Assembly (NCBI RefSeq): GCF_000312545.1
Contig: NZ_HE997541.1
Location: 217,510 to 266,376, forward strand
Source of the DNA: Bartonella senegalensis OS02
GTDB lineage: Bacteria; Pseudomonadota; Alphaproteobacteria; Rhizobiales; Rhizobiaceae
Direction: 5' to 3'
Length of the DNA: 48,867 nucleotides
In this document: in pieces, positions 40,068 to 48,867 of the stretch
Numbering within the stretch: the first letter of the stretch is position 1
How the letters are laid out: each line of letters starts with the position of its first letter
The notes under the pieces: generated by a model
What the model was told of the DNA's origin: nothing
What the model saw: only the letters and a program-made list of their open reading frames with translations
The model's database searches: none
Program-made: the position numbers and the translations under genes

Positions 40068-42581
40068 TCATTGTAGTTTCGTGTTTGTGCGATTATTTCT
40101 TTCACGCCACCAATTCCCGAGTAACAGTAAAATAGGAGCAGCAATAAAGATTGAAGATGATGTTGCAATAATAATTCCAAACACCATAGGAAATGCAAAA
40201 TTATGCACAGCATTTCCGCCCCATAACGCCATAGGAAGCATAGCAAGAACTGTGGTAGCGGATGTAAAAAGACAGCGTATAAGAACCTGATTAATGGAGA
40301 GATCAATCAGTTCACGCAGGGGCATTTTTTTATAAAGGCGCATATTTTCGCGCATTCGGTCATAAACTACCACCTTATCATTTATGGAATAACCAACAAT
40401 TGTTAAAAGAGCCGCGATGGCAGTTAAATTGAAATCAAATTGAAATAAAGCAAAAAAACCAATCATCTTTGTGGTGTCTAGGATGAGTGTTACAATTGCT
40501 CCAACTGCAAAGAACCATTCAAAGCGTAACCATATATAAAGAGACATAGCAATTGCGGCAAGAATAACCGCAGTAAAAGCAGCTGTAGCAAGTTCACCTG
40601 AAATTTTGGGGCCAACGACTTCTATTTGATCGAATGTGGCATGAGGATAGATATTTTGTACCGCTGTTTTAACTTTATCAATGGTAGCGGTTTGTTGTAT
40701 TTCGCCACCACTTTGCTTTTGAATACGGATGAGCACGGTGTTTGCATTATCCATATTCTGTAGGGTCACTTCACCGATATTAAGAGCAGAAAGCTGTGAA
40801 CGTAAGGTTGCTAAATTTGCTGGAGTTTTTGTGGTAATACTCATTTGGCTACCGCCAATGAAATCAATTCCGAAATTCAAGCCCGGTTTAAAAAACAGAA
40901 AAATAGAAGCAAGAGATAAAACAATTGAGATACCAATACCAATGAAGCGCGCTTTCATAAAGCGGAAAGTTGTATTTTGGGAGATGACATTGAAAACAGA
41001 GTGAATATGCAGTGTCTTAATTTTCCATTTACGGACAACCCAAATCATCATAATGCGCACAATGGTAATATTTGTAAACATGGAGATAATAATACCAAGC
41101 AACATTGTGACAGCAAAACCGCGAACAGGACCAGTGCCAAACCAAAATAATAAGATAGTTGCAATAATTGCAGTAACGTTGGCATCAACAATGGTTGCGA
41201 AAGCTTGTTTGAAACCACGATCCAAGGAAGCAAAGGCGCTGATGCCTTTTCGACTTTCTTCACGGATACGTTCATTGATAAGAATATTGGCGTCAACAGC
41301 GATCCCGATGCCTAAAATAATACCAGCAATACCCGGTAGTGTAAGTGTAGCACCCAGAAGGCTTAATGCCGCAAATGTTAGAATAGTGTGAAGCGCTAGG
41401 GCTATATTTGCAATAATCCCCCAAATTCCGTATAGAAGAAAAATAAAAATCGTAACAAGAACAAAGCCAATGATGCCTGTGTAAAGCCCCATTTGGATGG
41501 CATCAGCACCGAGGTTTGGGCCTACAGTTCTTTCTTCAATCACCGTTAGCGGTGCCGGTAAGGAACCAGCCCGTAAGAGAGCTGCTAGAGTTGATGCTTC
41601 TTTGGGATCAAAATTTCCTGTAATTTGGCCTTGTCCGTTGGGAATGACGCTATTGATGGTTGGAGCGGTTAAAACTTTGTTATCAAGAACGATTGCAAAG
41701 GGACGGTTAATATTTTGCCGTGTTATGTCTGCAAATATTTTTGATCCCGTTGAATTCATGGTAAATGAAATAATAGAACGCCCTGGCATTTGTGGATCAA
41801 AACCTGCACGGGCATCTTTGAGGACATTTCCATCCAAAGCAATTTGGTCATAAATTGCATAACGTTGTGTCTCATCAGTATAGCCGGGGAGAATTGAAAC
41901 ACCTGTGGGTAAGTTATTTATATCCACATTGGAGGGAACAAGATGAAAGGTCATCTTAGCGGTTGTTCCTAAAAGATCGCGTAGTTGCTTTGGGTCTTGT
42001 AGACCGGGTAATTGAACCATAATACGATCAATTCCTACCTTTTGAATGGCTGGTTCCGTTACACCAACCTGATCTATACGACGACGGATGATTTCTAAGC
42101 TTTGCTCAATAGCATTGCTGATACGTTCTTTCACACCAGCTTCGGTTAACATGACACGGATGGTTTTATCTTGAGCACTGATCGTGATATCACTGGCTGT
42201 AGTTCCAAAACTGCTGTGTATAGGTGTCATCAGCGTTTTTAAAGCAGAGACAGCTTTTTCACTTTCTGATGGATCGGAAATAACAGCAATGATACTATCC
42301 TCTAAGACACGAACGCTTGATGTACGGATTTGCTTTTCACGAAGCGTATTGCGCACACTGCCCAAAACCATGTGGAGTTGATCACGTTTTAGAGTTTTTG
42401 TGTCAACTTCTAGGAGGAGAGAGGAGCCTCCTTGAAGGTCAAGACCAAGCGTTACACGGGTGTCAGTTAAGAATTTTGAGTTTTTAACTTGTTCTTGCGA
42501 AAATAAATTGGGCAAGGCAACGTAAATGCTACTTAAAAGGATAAAACAATAAAGGGTAATTAACCAACTGGGTGTGCGCAT
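40068..42581 (-). CDS. secDF: Protein translocase subunit SecDF (fused SecD-SecF)
   Basis: 837 aa. The SecD half begins with one membrane segment and TLGLDLQGGSSLLLEVD (about 44-60), then the periplasmic P1 head with RIMVQLPGLQDPKQLRDLLG and the conserved membrane block GIAGIILGIGIAVDANILINERIREE. The SecF half starts at LNFGIDFIGGSQMSI and ends with SINDKVVVYDRMREN and membrane segments. Both are in one chain, as in many alphaproteobacteria. It uses the proton gradient to pull exported proteins through SecYEG. Minus strand, separated by 103 bp from the antiporter. Confidence 0.96.
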   Translation of the reverse strand: MRTPSWLITLYCFILLSSIYVALPNLFSQEQVKNSKFLTDTRVTLGLDLQGGSSLLLEVDTKTLKRDQLHMVLGSVRNTLREKQIRTSSVRVLEDSIIAVISDPSESEKAVSALKTLMTPIHSSFGTTASDITISAQDKTIRVMLTEAGVKERISNAIEQSLEIIRRRIDQVGVTEPAIQKVGIDRIMVQLPGLQDPKQLRDLLGTTAKMTFHLVPSNVDINNLPTGVSILPGYTDETQRYAIYDQIALDGNVLKDARAGFDPQMPGRSIISFTMNSTGSKIFADITRQNINRPFAIVLDNKVLTAPTINSVIPNGQGQITGNFDPKEASTLAALLRAGSLPAPLTVIEERTVGPNLGADAIQMGLYTGIIGFVLVTIFIFLLYGIWGIIANIALALHTILTFAALSLLGATLTLPGIAGIILGIGIAVDANILINERIREESRKGISAFASLDRGFKQAFATIVDANVTAIIATILLFWFGTGPVRGFAVTMLLGIIISMFTNITIVRIMMIWVVRKWKIKTLHIHSVFNVISQNTTFRFMKARFIGIGISIVLSLASIFLFFKPGLNFGIDFIGGSQMSITTKTPANLATLRSQLSALNIGEVTLQNMDNANTVLIRIQKQSGGEIQQTATIDKVKTAVQNIYPHATFDQIEVVGPKISGELATAAFTAVILAAIAMSLYIWLRFEWFFAVGAIVTLILDTTKMIGFFALFQFDFNLTAIAALLTIVGYSINDKVVVYDRMRENMRLYKKMPLRELIDLSINQVLIRCLFTSATTVLAMLPMALWGGNAVHNFAFPMVFGIIIATSSSIFIAAPILLLLGNWWRERNNRTNTKLQ

Positions 42582-43201
42582 AATATATTCCGCTAATAGG
42601 CAATCTAATGGTTATTAAAATGAAACGCGGGAGTAAAATAGGATGATGGTTTCATAGTTCAAGAAAAGGGGAGGGGCACGTTTTTTTGCAAAACATTGCG
42701 TGTGAAAATTACGGAGTCCTGTGCAAATAGCTATGGTAGCTATTAAAGATGTGCCTAGGATCTTTTGAAACGTCTTGAAAGGCAAAACATAATTTGTATC
42801 GAGTGTTGAAAACTCTTTGTTTGTAGCTGTTGTAATGTTCACTTGATCATACTTGTTTTCCAAGCCAAATGTATGAGTCGTAATGACATTGTTCACACGT
42901 GGTTGCACCATCAAATGAGCATACGCGCTTAGACCATTCTTTAATAACACGCCGAAGCTCGACAGAAGAAGCCAGATCGTGAAAGAAGGAAATTTTTCTT
43001 TTTTGCAATAGAGGTGCAAAAAAAACATACTTGTTTGCTTTCTTTATCTTATTTGATGTCAACTTGCTTTATTCTCTCTTTTATCAGTATTATAGGATAA
43101 GGGGAAGCTTTTATAAAAATTATTCTAACCAAGTTGAAAATATTTGTCTTCTTTCATATTTCTACGAAGAGGGGATTCCACATCTTAGACTTAAGGTAGA
43201 T
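42582..43201. other. Divergent intergenic region between secDF and the MscS-like gene
   Basis: Holds the promoters of the two divergent genes, not identifiable with confidence. A 137-aa minus-strand ORF (42,615-43,028) has a hydrophobic N-terminus but no ribosome binding site, no known pattern and an overlapping rival frame (42,847-43,062); I do not call it as a gene. An upstream extension of the MscS frame to 43,031 is likewise not supported. Confidence 0.45.
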
Positions 43202-45562
43202 ATGTATCCGTTTTTTTTAAAAAAAATATGCATTTTTCTCTTCACTCTTGGGAGTGTTTTAGAATCGAGCTCTTGCGTATGGGCGCATCTGGAATCACAA
43301 GCTCTTATTGAGCAATCGGTAAATTCTTATTCAACGGATGAAATTATTCAAAAGCAACAGCAAATTCTTAAAACACTTGAACAAGAGACAAAAAAATTAG
43401 AAAAAGACTTTACAAACGAATCAGGAGATGAACATGTCTTGGCAAAGCTGCGCTTGTGCGCGCGTGATATCAATAGACGTGCCATAGAAGCAGCGTTTGT
43501 TTTGCGTGCTCCTCTTCATGATATCAACGTGCTTCTTGATCAATTGACACAGTTGCAAGATGAGCCAAAAAAATTGAAAGAGCGCTTTCATCTGATGAAG
43601 AAAAAAGCACAGATTAATGATATAGTGCTGCAGTTCGAAGAGATCTTTTTAGCTACAAATAGAATAGATGAACTTTCTCTTTCTCAGTCTCGAGAACTTT
43701 TTAAACGTACCTTTACGAACAAACTTAAGTTTTCGATACCGATGCTCAAACATTTCGTTGAAAAAACAAAAGAGGCTTCCTCTGATTTTCTTTTACTGTT
43801 TAGTTCTTGGTGTAAATTTGTATTTCATTTCAAGTCTTTACAGCTTTTTCTTTCCTTTTTGATTCCACTTTTTGTTGCTGTGGGGCTTTCTTTTTTTTCT
43901 CGTAAAATTCTCGCACATGTGGACTGCCATCTTACAAAGGGCAATGAGGAAATATCCTATTTACAACGTTTGTTAATTGCTTTTGTTTCAATTCTTTTGC
44001 CTCTGCTTGTCTGTGTTGTTTGCGTTTATCTGGTGCTTTTTTTGTTTCATAGTTTTGGCCTGGAGCTAGGAAAACTCGCAACGATATTTTATACCATTGG
44101 ACATCAAATTATTTTAGTCTTTTTTATCAATCGTTTAGCTCTTGTTCTTTTATCATCAAATAAGGTTCATGGGCGTCTTTTCGATCTTAGGCCATTTGAG
44201 GCACATCAATTAGTCATTTCGCTCACTTTGCTCGGTGGTATTTTGGCGTTTGATGCTGTTCTTGATAGTATTTATCAAGTCGTCTCAGCTTCTCTTTCTT
44301 TGACAATTGCCAAAAGTTTTATTGCTGTTGTTTTGTTTGCGATACTGCTGTTTATAATTTCATTGGTGCCTTTGCAGTTGAGACGTAAATTTTTTCAAGT
44401 TGAAGAGAGGAAACTGCGCTTTTTTCCACTTTATATACGTATTCCTCTCATTGTATTGGGATTTTTGCTCATTATGATGAATTCCTTAGGATATGTTGGT
44501 TTTGCGCATTTTATTATGCAGCAAATCGTGATTGGTGGTGCATTTTTGATTCTCATGTATTTGGGGATTAAAAGCGCTCAAGTGATTGGAATTAAAGGGC
44601 AATTCATGAAAACAAGAGTTGGGCATGCTTTGATGCAATGGCTCCATTTAGAAGAGAAAACAATGAATCAATTTGGGGTTATCATAAGTGTTTTCCTCAG
44701 TTTCATTGTGGTTGTATTTTGTGCGATGCCTATTGCTGTGCAATTTGGATTTTCCTATTCTGATTTGCGGACGGTGTTGTGGCAGTTTATGACGGGCTTT
44801 CAAATTGGAAATGTCTCTGTTTCTTTAATTTCTATTGCTGTTGGAATCATTGCTTTCTTTGCTTGTTGGTTCTTCATTCACCGTTTTATCTGCTGGCTAG
44901 ATGAAACGGTATTGGTGCATGGGGAATTTGATGCTGGTGTCCGTAATTCTATCAAAACAGTCATCAGTTATGCTGGTGTTGTTGTTTCTACTTTGATAGG
45001 ATTGTCAATGGCAGGTTTGGATCTCAAAAATTTTGCACTTATTGCTGGCGGGCTTTCACTTGGTATAGGTTTTGGTTTACAAAATATTGTTCAAAATTTT
45101 GTCTCGGGACTTATTATTCTGGTTGGAAGGCCATTTAAACTTGGAGATTATGTGGAAGCTGGATCAGTTGGAGGGATTGTCAAACGTATTAGTATTCGTG
45201 CGACAGAACTTGAAACATTGCAACGCAAAACGATTATTATTCCTAATTCAAGTCTTATTAATAATAACGTTAGTAATTGGACTCGAAGGAGCAAAATGGG
45301 GCGGATTGATATCCCTATTGCTGTTTCTCCTAATGTTTCTCCAGAACGTGTTGTTGAAATCTTGCTAGAGATTGCTGCTGCGACAGAAGGTGTTCTAAAA
45401 AATCCTGCCCCTCAGGTGAGTTTTACTGCATTCGACAGTAAGAAATTTTCATTTAATTTGGCTATTTATGTGCCTAATATTACTTCATCTTTTAAGGTAA
45501 CAAATGCTCTTCGCTTTGTATTATATAAGCGTTTTGTTCAGGAAGGAATCCTGGAATGCTAA
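43202..45562 (+). CDS. MscS-family mechanosensitive ion channel, large periplasmic-domain type
   Basis: 786 aa from ATG 43202, which gives a signal peptide (MYPFFLKKICIFLFTLGSVL...CVWA) after an AAGG; the upstream in-frame ATG at 43031 would bury it. A helical periplasmic domain follows (QQILKTLEQETKKLEKDF), then many membrane segments and the MscS core: GGLSLGIGFGLQNIVQNF, then GRPFKLGDYVEAGSVGGIVKRISIRATELET and RKTIIIPNSSLINNNVSNWTR. It releases solutes on osmotic downshock. It overlaps the following small gene by 7 nt. Confidence 0.9.
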   Translation: MYPFFLKKICIFLFTLGSVLESSSCVWAHLESQALIEQSVNSYSTDEIIQKQQQILKTLEQETKKLEKDFTNESGDEHVLAKLRLCARDINRRAIEAAFVLRAPLHDINVLLDQLTQLQDEPKKLKERFHLMKKKAQINDIVLQFEEIFLATNRIDELSLSQSRELFKRTFTNKLKFSIPMLKHFVEKTKEASSDFLLLFSSWCKFVFHFKSLQLFLSFLIPLFVAVGLSFFSRKILAHVDCHLTKGNEEISYLQRLLIAFVSILLPLLVCVVCVYLVLFLFHSFGLELGKLATIFYTIGHQIILVFFINRLALVLLSSNKVHGRLFDLRPFEAHQLVISLTLLGGILAFDAVLDSIYQVVSASLSLTIAKSFIAVVLFAILLFIISLVPLQLRRKFFQVEERKLRFFPLYIRIPLIVLGFLLIMMNSLGYVGFAHFIMQQIVIGGAFLILMYLGIKSAQVIGIKGQFMKTRVGHALMQWLHLEEKTMNQFGVIISVFLSFIVVVFCAMPIAVQFGFSYSDLRTVLWQFMTGFQIGNVSVSLISIAVGIIAFFACWFFIHRFICWLDETVLVHGEFDAGVRNSIKTVISYAGVVVSTLIGLSMAGLDLKNFALIAGGLSLGIGFGLQNIVQNFVSGLIILVGRPFKLGDYVEAGSVGGIVKRISIRATELETLQRKTIIIPNSSLINNNVSNWTRRSKMGRIDIPIAVSPNVSPERVVEILLEIAAATEGVLKNPAPQVSFTAFDSKKFSFNLAIYVPNITSSFKVTNALRFVLYKRFVQEGILEC

Positions 45563-45828
45563 AATATCTTCGTGTTTTTGTTGCAGTCATCTTGTTGGAT
45601 CTTTTTATCATGACAGCTTTTGCGGCAACTGTGAAGAATACCGATTTAAAGGTACAGTCTTTCACCCTTGTTGAAGGGAGTACCCCTGCAAATATTTCGT
45701 TGTATCCTTACCAAACAGTCACAATTTGTATGAAGGGATGTTTTATTACTTTTCCTAATCAAGATCGTTTTGCAGTAAGGGGAGAAGATAATATAGAAAT
45801 CAGTGATGGTAGAGCAGTTTTTAAATAA
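45556..45828 (+). CDS. Small exported protein, unknown function
   Basis: 90 aa. The N-terminal signal peptide (YLRVFVAVILLDLFIMTAFA, cleavage probably after AFA) is followed by a small beta-rich domain with two cysteines (TVTICMKGCFITFPNQDRFAVRGEDNIEISDGRAVF). The overlap with the MscS-like stop suggests co-expression. Proteins like this are found in related alphaproteobacteria as hypothetical periplasmic proteins; function not known. Confidence 0.75.
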   Translation: MLKYLRVFVAVILLDLFIMTAFAATVKNTDLKVQSFTLVEGSTPANISLYPYQTVTICMKGCFITFPNQDRFAVRGEDNIEISDGRAVFK

Positions 45829-46601
45829 AATAGTTTAAGATTTTTTTATGATGAGAGAAATTTTAGAAGAGCAATAATACCATTTTGGCTTTCTTTAATG
45901 ATGTTATTGATGAAGCAATGGTAATAAGGGGCTGTGATCTTAAAGGGAGGTTTAGTATTGATTTTTAAGATATGGAGGATTTTATAGTATCTGTAATATG
46001 TGTTTTTGCCTAATACGTCTCAAATGTTTCTATAAGATTTGCGTATCTAGTATAGAAATTAGTAATTTAAAATAAATTCAGTTTACTTTTTATTTTTATA
46101 AAATTTATTAAAAGTGATTATAAATATTTTTTTATTATTTAAGATTTAATAAAAATATCAAGCTTTTTTTGAAATATTATATTTTATAATATATTGATTT
46201 TAATTATTTGTGTAATTTATTTATTAAATTCAAAAAAATCTGCTATGATAAAAATAAAATGTACTCTTCCAAGGGGATTTCATGCAAAAAATCTCTGAAA
46301 ATCTCTGAGTGTTCTATTTTTAGAATTTTGATACGCTTATTTGAATAATGAAGAGTATTATAGTTTCATAATATAACATCTTTTGGTTTTATTTTTATAA
46401 TTTAATTTATCTCTGATAGAAAATGACTTAAAAGAGATTAAATTTATTTGCTAAAATTAAATTTTAATGTCATTATATTTGATGTAATTTAGTTATAAAA
46501 GCATGTAGTTATTTTTTAGCATAAGATTTTGCGGTTTTTTCTATTTTTCTAAATATGATGTTTTTTGTTATGTTTAAATAATAGCAATGGGGTATAATTT
46601 T
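45829..46601. other. Very AT-rich upstream region of the porin gene, with a possible tiny leader ORF
   Basis: About 770 bp, extremely AT-rich, with no substantial ORF. At 46,282-46,308 an 8-codon ORF (MQKISENL) follows a good ribosome binding site (AGGGG, 46,272-46,276); it could be a leader peptide, the stub of an eroded gene or chance. Hbp-family genes in Bartonella are known to be controlled by iron/haem regulators through upstream sites, but I cannot identify one here with confidence. Confidence 0.4.
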
Positions 46602-47471
46602 ATGAATACAAGATTTATAATAGCATCCGTTTTTGCTTTTATTCCAGCTTCTCTAGCACAGGCTGCAGATGTAATAGTTCCTCAGCAGTCAGAACAAGTT
46701 ATTCCACCAGTTATTACTTCTCCTCCTTTTTCTTGGGCAGGTTTTTATTTCGGAGGCCAAATTGGTGGTTTTTCGAGTAAAATTTCTGCCATGACTCGTG
46801 ATGTTGATATTCCTCTCCATCCTGACGAGAGTAGTAAGAATAAAAAGAGTAGTAAGAATAAAAAATGGGTTCCGGTTGAGAAACAATATATGCCTAAGCT
46901 GTCTGGTTTTATAGGTGGTTTGTATACGGGAGCTAATCTCGAATTTGGAAATGGTTTAATATTCGGGGTTGATACAGACATACTGTTTTTGGGGCGAAAG
47001 GATACGAAAACTGTCGTTCATGAGGAATCTGATCAAAGTGGAACAGAGGGTACTAGTACGGAAGAGGGTGAGCAGAAGCAGGTTGTAATGAAACACAAAG
47101 AAACAGAAAAAAATAGTCTCACTTTTAGTCATACTTTGAAGCAAAAATGGACGGGTGCCACACGGGCACGGATTGGTTTTCCTGTTGCGCGTATGATGCC
47201 TTATATCTCTGGTGGGGTTGCTTATGGGCAATTCCAAGATATTTTGTCCACCTCGATTACTGGAGCAGACCCTTTTTCTGCTACGTCAGATGAGACAAAG
47301 ACGATGATTGGTTATACTGTTGGGGGTGGTGTTGACTTTGCAATAACCGATGATTTTATTGTTCGTGCGGAATATCGTTATTCAGATTTTGGTAAAAAGA
47401 AATTTAAAGACGAGATTGAGCTTGATTATAAGACAAATGATTTCCGTGTAGGTATAGCTTATAAATTCTAA
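46602..47471 (+). CDS. Outer-membrane beta-barrel protein, Hbp/Omp25-31 family
   Basis: 289 aa from ATG 46602 (an in-frame ATG at 46587 would only lengthen the signal). The signal peptide ends SLAQA|ADVI. The next region PPFSWAGFYFGGQIGGFSSK and later FIGGLYTGANLEFGNGLIFGVDTDILFLG, TGATRARIGFPVARMMPYISGGVAYGQF and VRAEYRYSDFGKKKF form an eight-stranded barrel, ending in the typical terminal aromatic (GIAYKF). The family includes the haemin-binding proteins of Bartonella. An 18-bp tandem duplication (46,830-46,865) gives SSKNKKSSKNKK in a likely surface loop. Confidence 0.9.
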   Translation: MNTRFIIASVFAFIPASLAQAADVIVPQQSEQVIPPVITSPPFSWAGFYFGGQIGGFSSKISAMTRDVDIPLHPDESSKNKKSSKNKKWVPVEKQYMPKLSGFIGGLYTGANLEFGNGLIFGVDTDILFLGRKDTKTVVHEESDQSGTEGTSTEEGEQKQVVMKHKETEKNSLTFSHTLKQKWTGATRARIGFPVARMMPYISGGVAYGQFQDILSTSITGADPFSATSDETKTMIGYTVGGGVDFAITDDFIVRAEYRYSDFGKKKFKDEIELDYKTNDFRVGIAYKF

Positions 47472-47494
47472 TTTTATAAAATTCCATTGGTTTA

Positions 47495-47529
47495 AAAGGT
47501 TCTATCTTTGATGGAGCCTTTATTTTTTT
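47495..47529 (+). terminator. Intrinsic terminator of the porin gene
   Basis: AAAGGTTCTATC (47,495-47,506) pairs with GATGGAGCCTTT (47,510-47,521) over 12 bp including two G-U pairs, with a TTT loop, and is followed by seven T's (47,523-47,529). It begins 24 nt after the porin stop. Confidence 0.9.
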
Positions 47530-47994
47530 GTATAAAATACTGTTTCGTGGTGGACAGAGGTCATTGATTTTGATTGTGAGATGGTGAAAAAAGTTTCTCA
47601 GATGCCGATTTTGAAAAATGAGACTTTTAAGATTATGAGTATAGCTAAAACGTTGTGTTCAAAAGAAGCTTTGATTCGTAATTTTCCATAATCACGGATC
47701 TGTTCAATAACGCTTTAGCGCTATTTCAAAAAGGTCTTTAAAAGGCAGTTTATTTTAATTACTGAAAAATAAGGAAAAATCCACATTTTGTAGTGCGAGC
47801 CGCTGCACCTATTTTTTCTTCCTTTAGAATTTTCTATGCTATCACCTGATAGCGCGTTTTATTTTTCTCTATTTATAATATATTGTTTTTATTAAGTTTT
47901 ATTTATATAATTGCCTTTTGTATATAATCTTGGTATCAAATGAAAGCGCTCCAAGTGTGATACAAAAGGTGGTTCAAAAGGTGGTTTTTTAAAG
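47530..47994. other. Intergenic region before the integrase, with one hairpin
   Basis: AT-rich, no ORF worth calling. GCTATCA (47,838-47,844) and TGATAGC (47,847-47,853) form a 7-bp stem with a 2-nt spacer, followed by a T-rich stretch; it might be a terminator or a recombination-related inverted repeat. Just before the integrase an AAAGGTGGTT-type 10-mer is repeated three times (47,953-48,000). Confidence 0.45.
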
Positions 47995-48867
47995 GTGGTT
48001 CGCAGAACAAGGACACGTGATAGACTATCTGTCTTATCTGTAAAAAATCTATCTAAAGGCAAATATGCGGATGGGGCTGGGCTATGGCTTATCAAAACAG
48101 CACAAAATCAAGGGCGTTGGGTTTTTCGATTCGATTTCAATAAAAAACGTCGTGAAATGGGATTAGGCTCTTGTAGCGTTGTATCTTTGAAAGAAGCGAG
48201 GCTTAAAGCTACAGCTTGCCGTGACCTTTTGCACCAAGGTATTGACCCGATTCGTAAAAGGAAAAATGAAAAATTACGGCAGGCAGTTGATAGTATTTCT
48301 TTACAAGAAATAGTTTTAAGTGCTTTTGAAGCTAAAAAAAGCGAATTGAAAAATGAAGGTAAAGCAGCAAGGTGGTTAGCACCTCTTACATTGCATGTTT
48401 TTCCTAAACTTGGGGATATAGCAATTACTGAATTGACGCAATTTGATGTAAAAGAGTGTTTGTCGCCTATTTGGAAAACAAAAAATGAAACAGCGAGCAA
48501 AGCTTTATCACGTTTGAATATTGCTATAAAACATGCGGCAGCGCGTGGCATAGATGTGGATATGCAATTGGTACCAAAAGCAAAAGCTTTATTGGGGAAA
48601 TTTATTCAAAATGTTCAAAATATTCCTGCTATGCCATGGCAAGAAGTTTCAGCTTTTTATCAGAATTTGGATGATAAGATTCTTTCAAATTTAGCACTGA
48701 AGCTTCTGATTTTGACTGGAGTACGGTCATATTCATTGCGCTATTTGCGTCTTGAACAAATAGATAAAAATATATGGACAATACCAAAAGACAATATGAA
48801 AGGTATTGTAGGAAAGGTTTCCGATTTTCGCGTGCCATTGAGTGATGAAGCCTTGAAAGTGATTGAG
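47995..48867 (+). CDS. Tyrosine recombinase, P4-type integrase (3' end outside window)
   Basis: 291 codons are visible, open to the window edge. Start taken as GTG 47995 (VVRRTRTRDRLSVLSVKNLSKGKYADGAGLWL), giving the usual N-terminus; upstream the frame is open only to a TGA at 47,941-47,943. The arm-type DNA-binding domain (about 10-88, GKYADGAGLWL...LGSCSVVSLKEARLKA) is followed by a core-binding domain (100-185) and the start of the catalytic domain, with the first catalytic Arg in LILTGVRSYSLRYL (R244). The His-x-x-Arg and Tyr lie beyond the window. Marks the edge of another integrative element. Confidence 0.9.
   Translation, partial: MVRRTRTRDRLSVLSVKNLSKGKYADGAGLWLIKTAQNQGRWVFRFDFNKKRREMGLGSCSVVSLKEARLKATACRDLLHQGIDPIRKRKNEKLRQAVDSISLQEIVLSAFEAKKSELKNEGKAARWLAPLTLHVFPKLGDIAITELTQFDVKECLSPIWKTKNETASKALSRLNIAIKHAAARGIDVDMQLVPKAKALLGKFIQNVQNIPAMPWQEVSAFYQNLDDKILSNLALKLLILTGVRSYSLRYLRLEQIDKNIWTIPKDNMKGIVGKVSDFRVPLSDEALKVIE

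Noticed and set aside
42615-43028. 137-aa minus-strand ORF between secDF and the MscS-like gene
   Set aside because: Hydrophobic start but no ribosome binding site, no family pattern, overlapped by another frame; more likely the divergent promoter region.

Overview
The window looks like a piece of a Bartonella-type alphaproteobacterial chromosome (inference). The chromosomal genes are AT-rich and include a SecD-SecF fusion and an outer-membrane barrel of the Hbp/Omp25-31 type. About 34.4 kb of it is the right-hand part of a transposable (Mu-like) prophage whose left end lies outside the window.

Prophage, 1 to about 34.4 kb, all on the + strand. The early region holds a ParB-like gene, a DNA-binding protein, a MuA-type DDE transposase, a MuB-type AAA+ ATPase, several small genes, a DUF3164 protein, a GemA/gp16-like protein and a Mor/C-family activator. 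It is followed by a lysis cassette (GH19 endolysin, membrane protein, overlapping Rz/Rz1 spanins), Mu-type packaging and portal genes, a MuF protein with an extra C-terminal domain, and a Mu-type head module (protease with nested scaffold, decoration protein, capsid, gp36, gpG, gp37). The tail is P2-like in gene content and order (V, W, J, I, fibre; then sheath, tube, E/E' with a -1 frameshift signal, tape measure, U, X, D). A full-length DnaB helicase gene is translationally coupled to the last tail gene. Two adjacent 22-bp direct repeats just after dnaB look like transposase-binding end sites and put the right end at about 34,392-34,400, some 40 bp from a tRNA-Lys gene.

Three copies of a dyad, CTGACA(G/C)TGTCAG followed by (G/A)CTTAT, sit in front of the lysis, head and second tail gene blocks. 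These are the positions of the Mu late promoters Plys, PI and PP, so they are strong candidates for the targets of the Mor/C-like activator.

Chromosome, 34.4 to about 47.5 kb: tRNA-Lys(CTT), a TerC/CBS/CorC membrane protein, a lysylphosphatidylglycerol-synthase-like flippase, a YbaL/KefB-type antiporter, SecDF, an MscS-family channel, a small exported protein and an Hbp-like porin with a clear terminator. From 47,995 an incomplete P4-type tyrosine integrase marks the start of a second mobile element that leaves the window.

The most unusual items are: (i) a series of short palindromes inside the ParB-like gene whose arms change in a compensatory way; (ii) the three-copy late-promoter dyad; (iii) a 17-bp repeat between muA and muB sharing a 9-mer with the right-end sites; (iv) a MuF protein with a toxin-like C-terminal extension; (v) two T-run frameshift sites; (vi) dnaB carried as late-operon cargo; (vii) a structured, unexplained non-coding segment near 14.0 kb.
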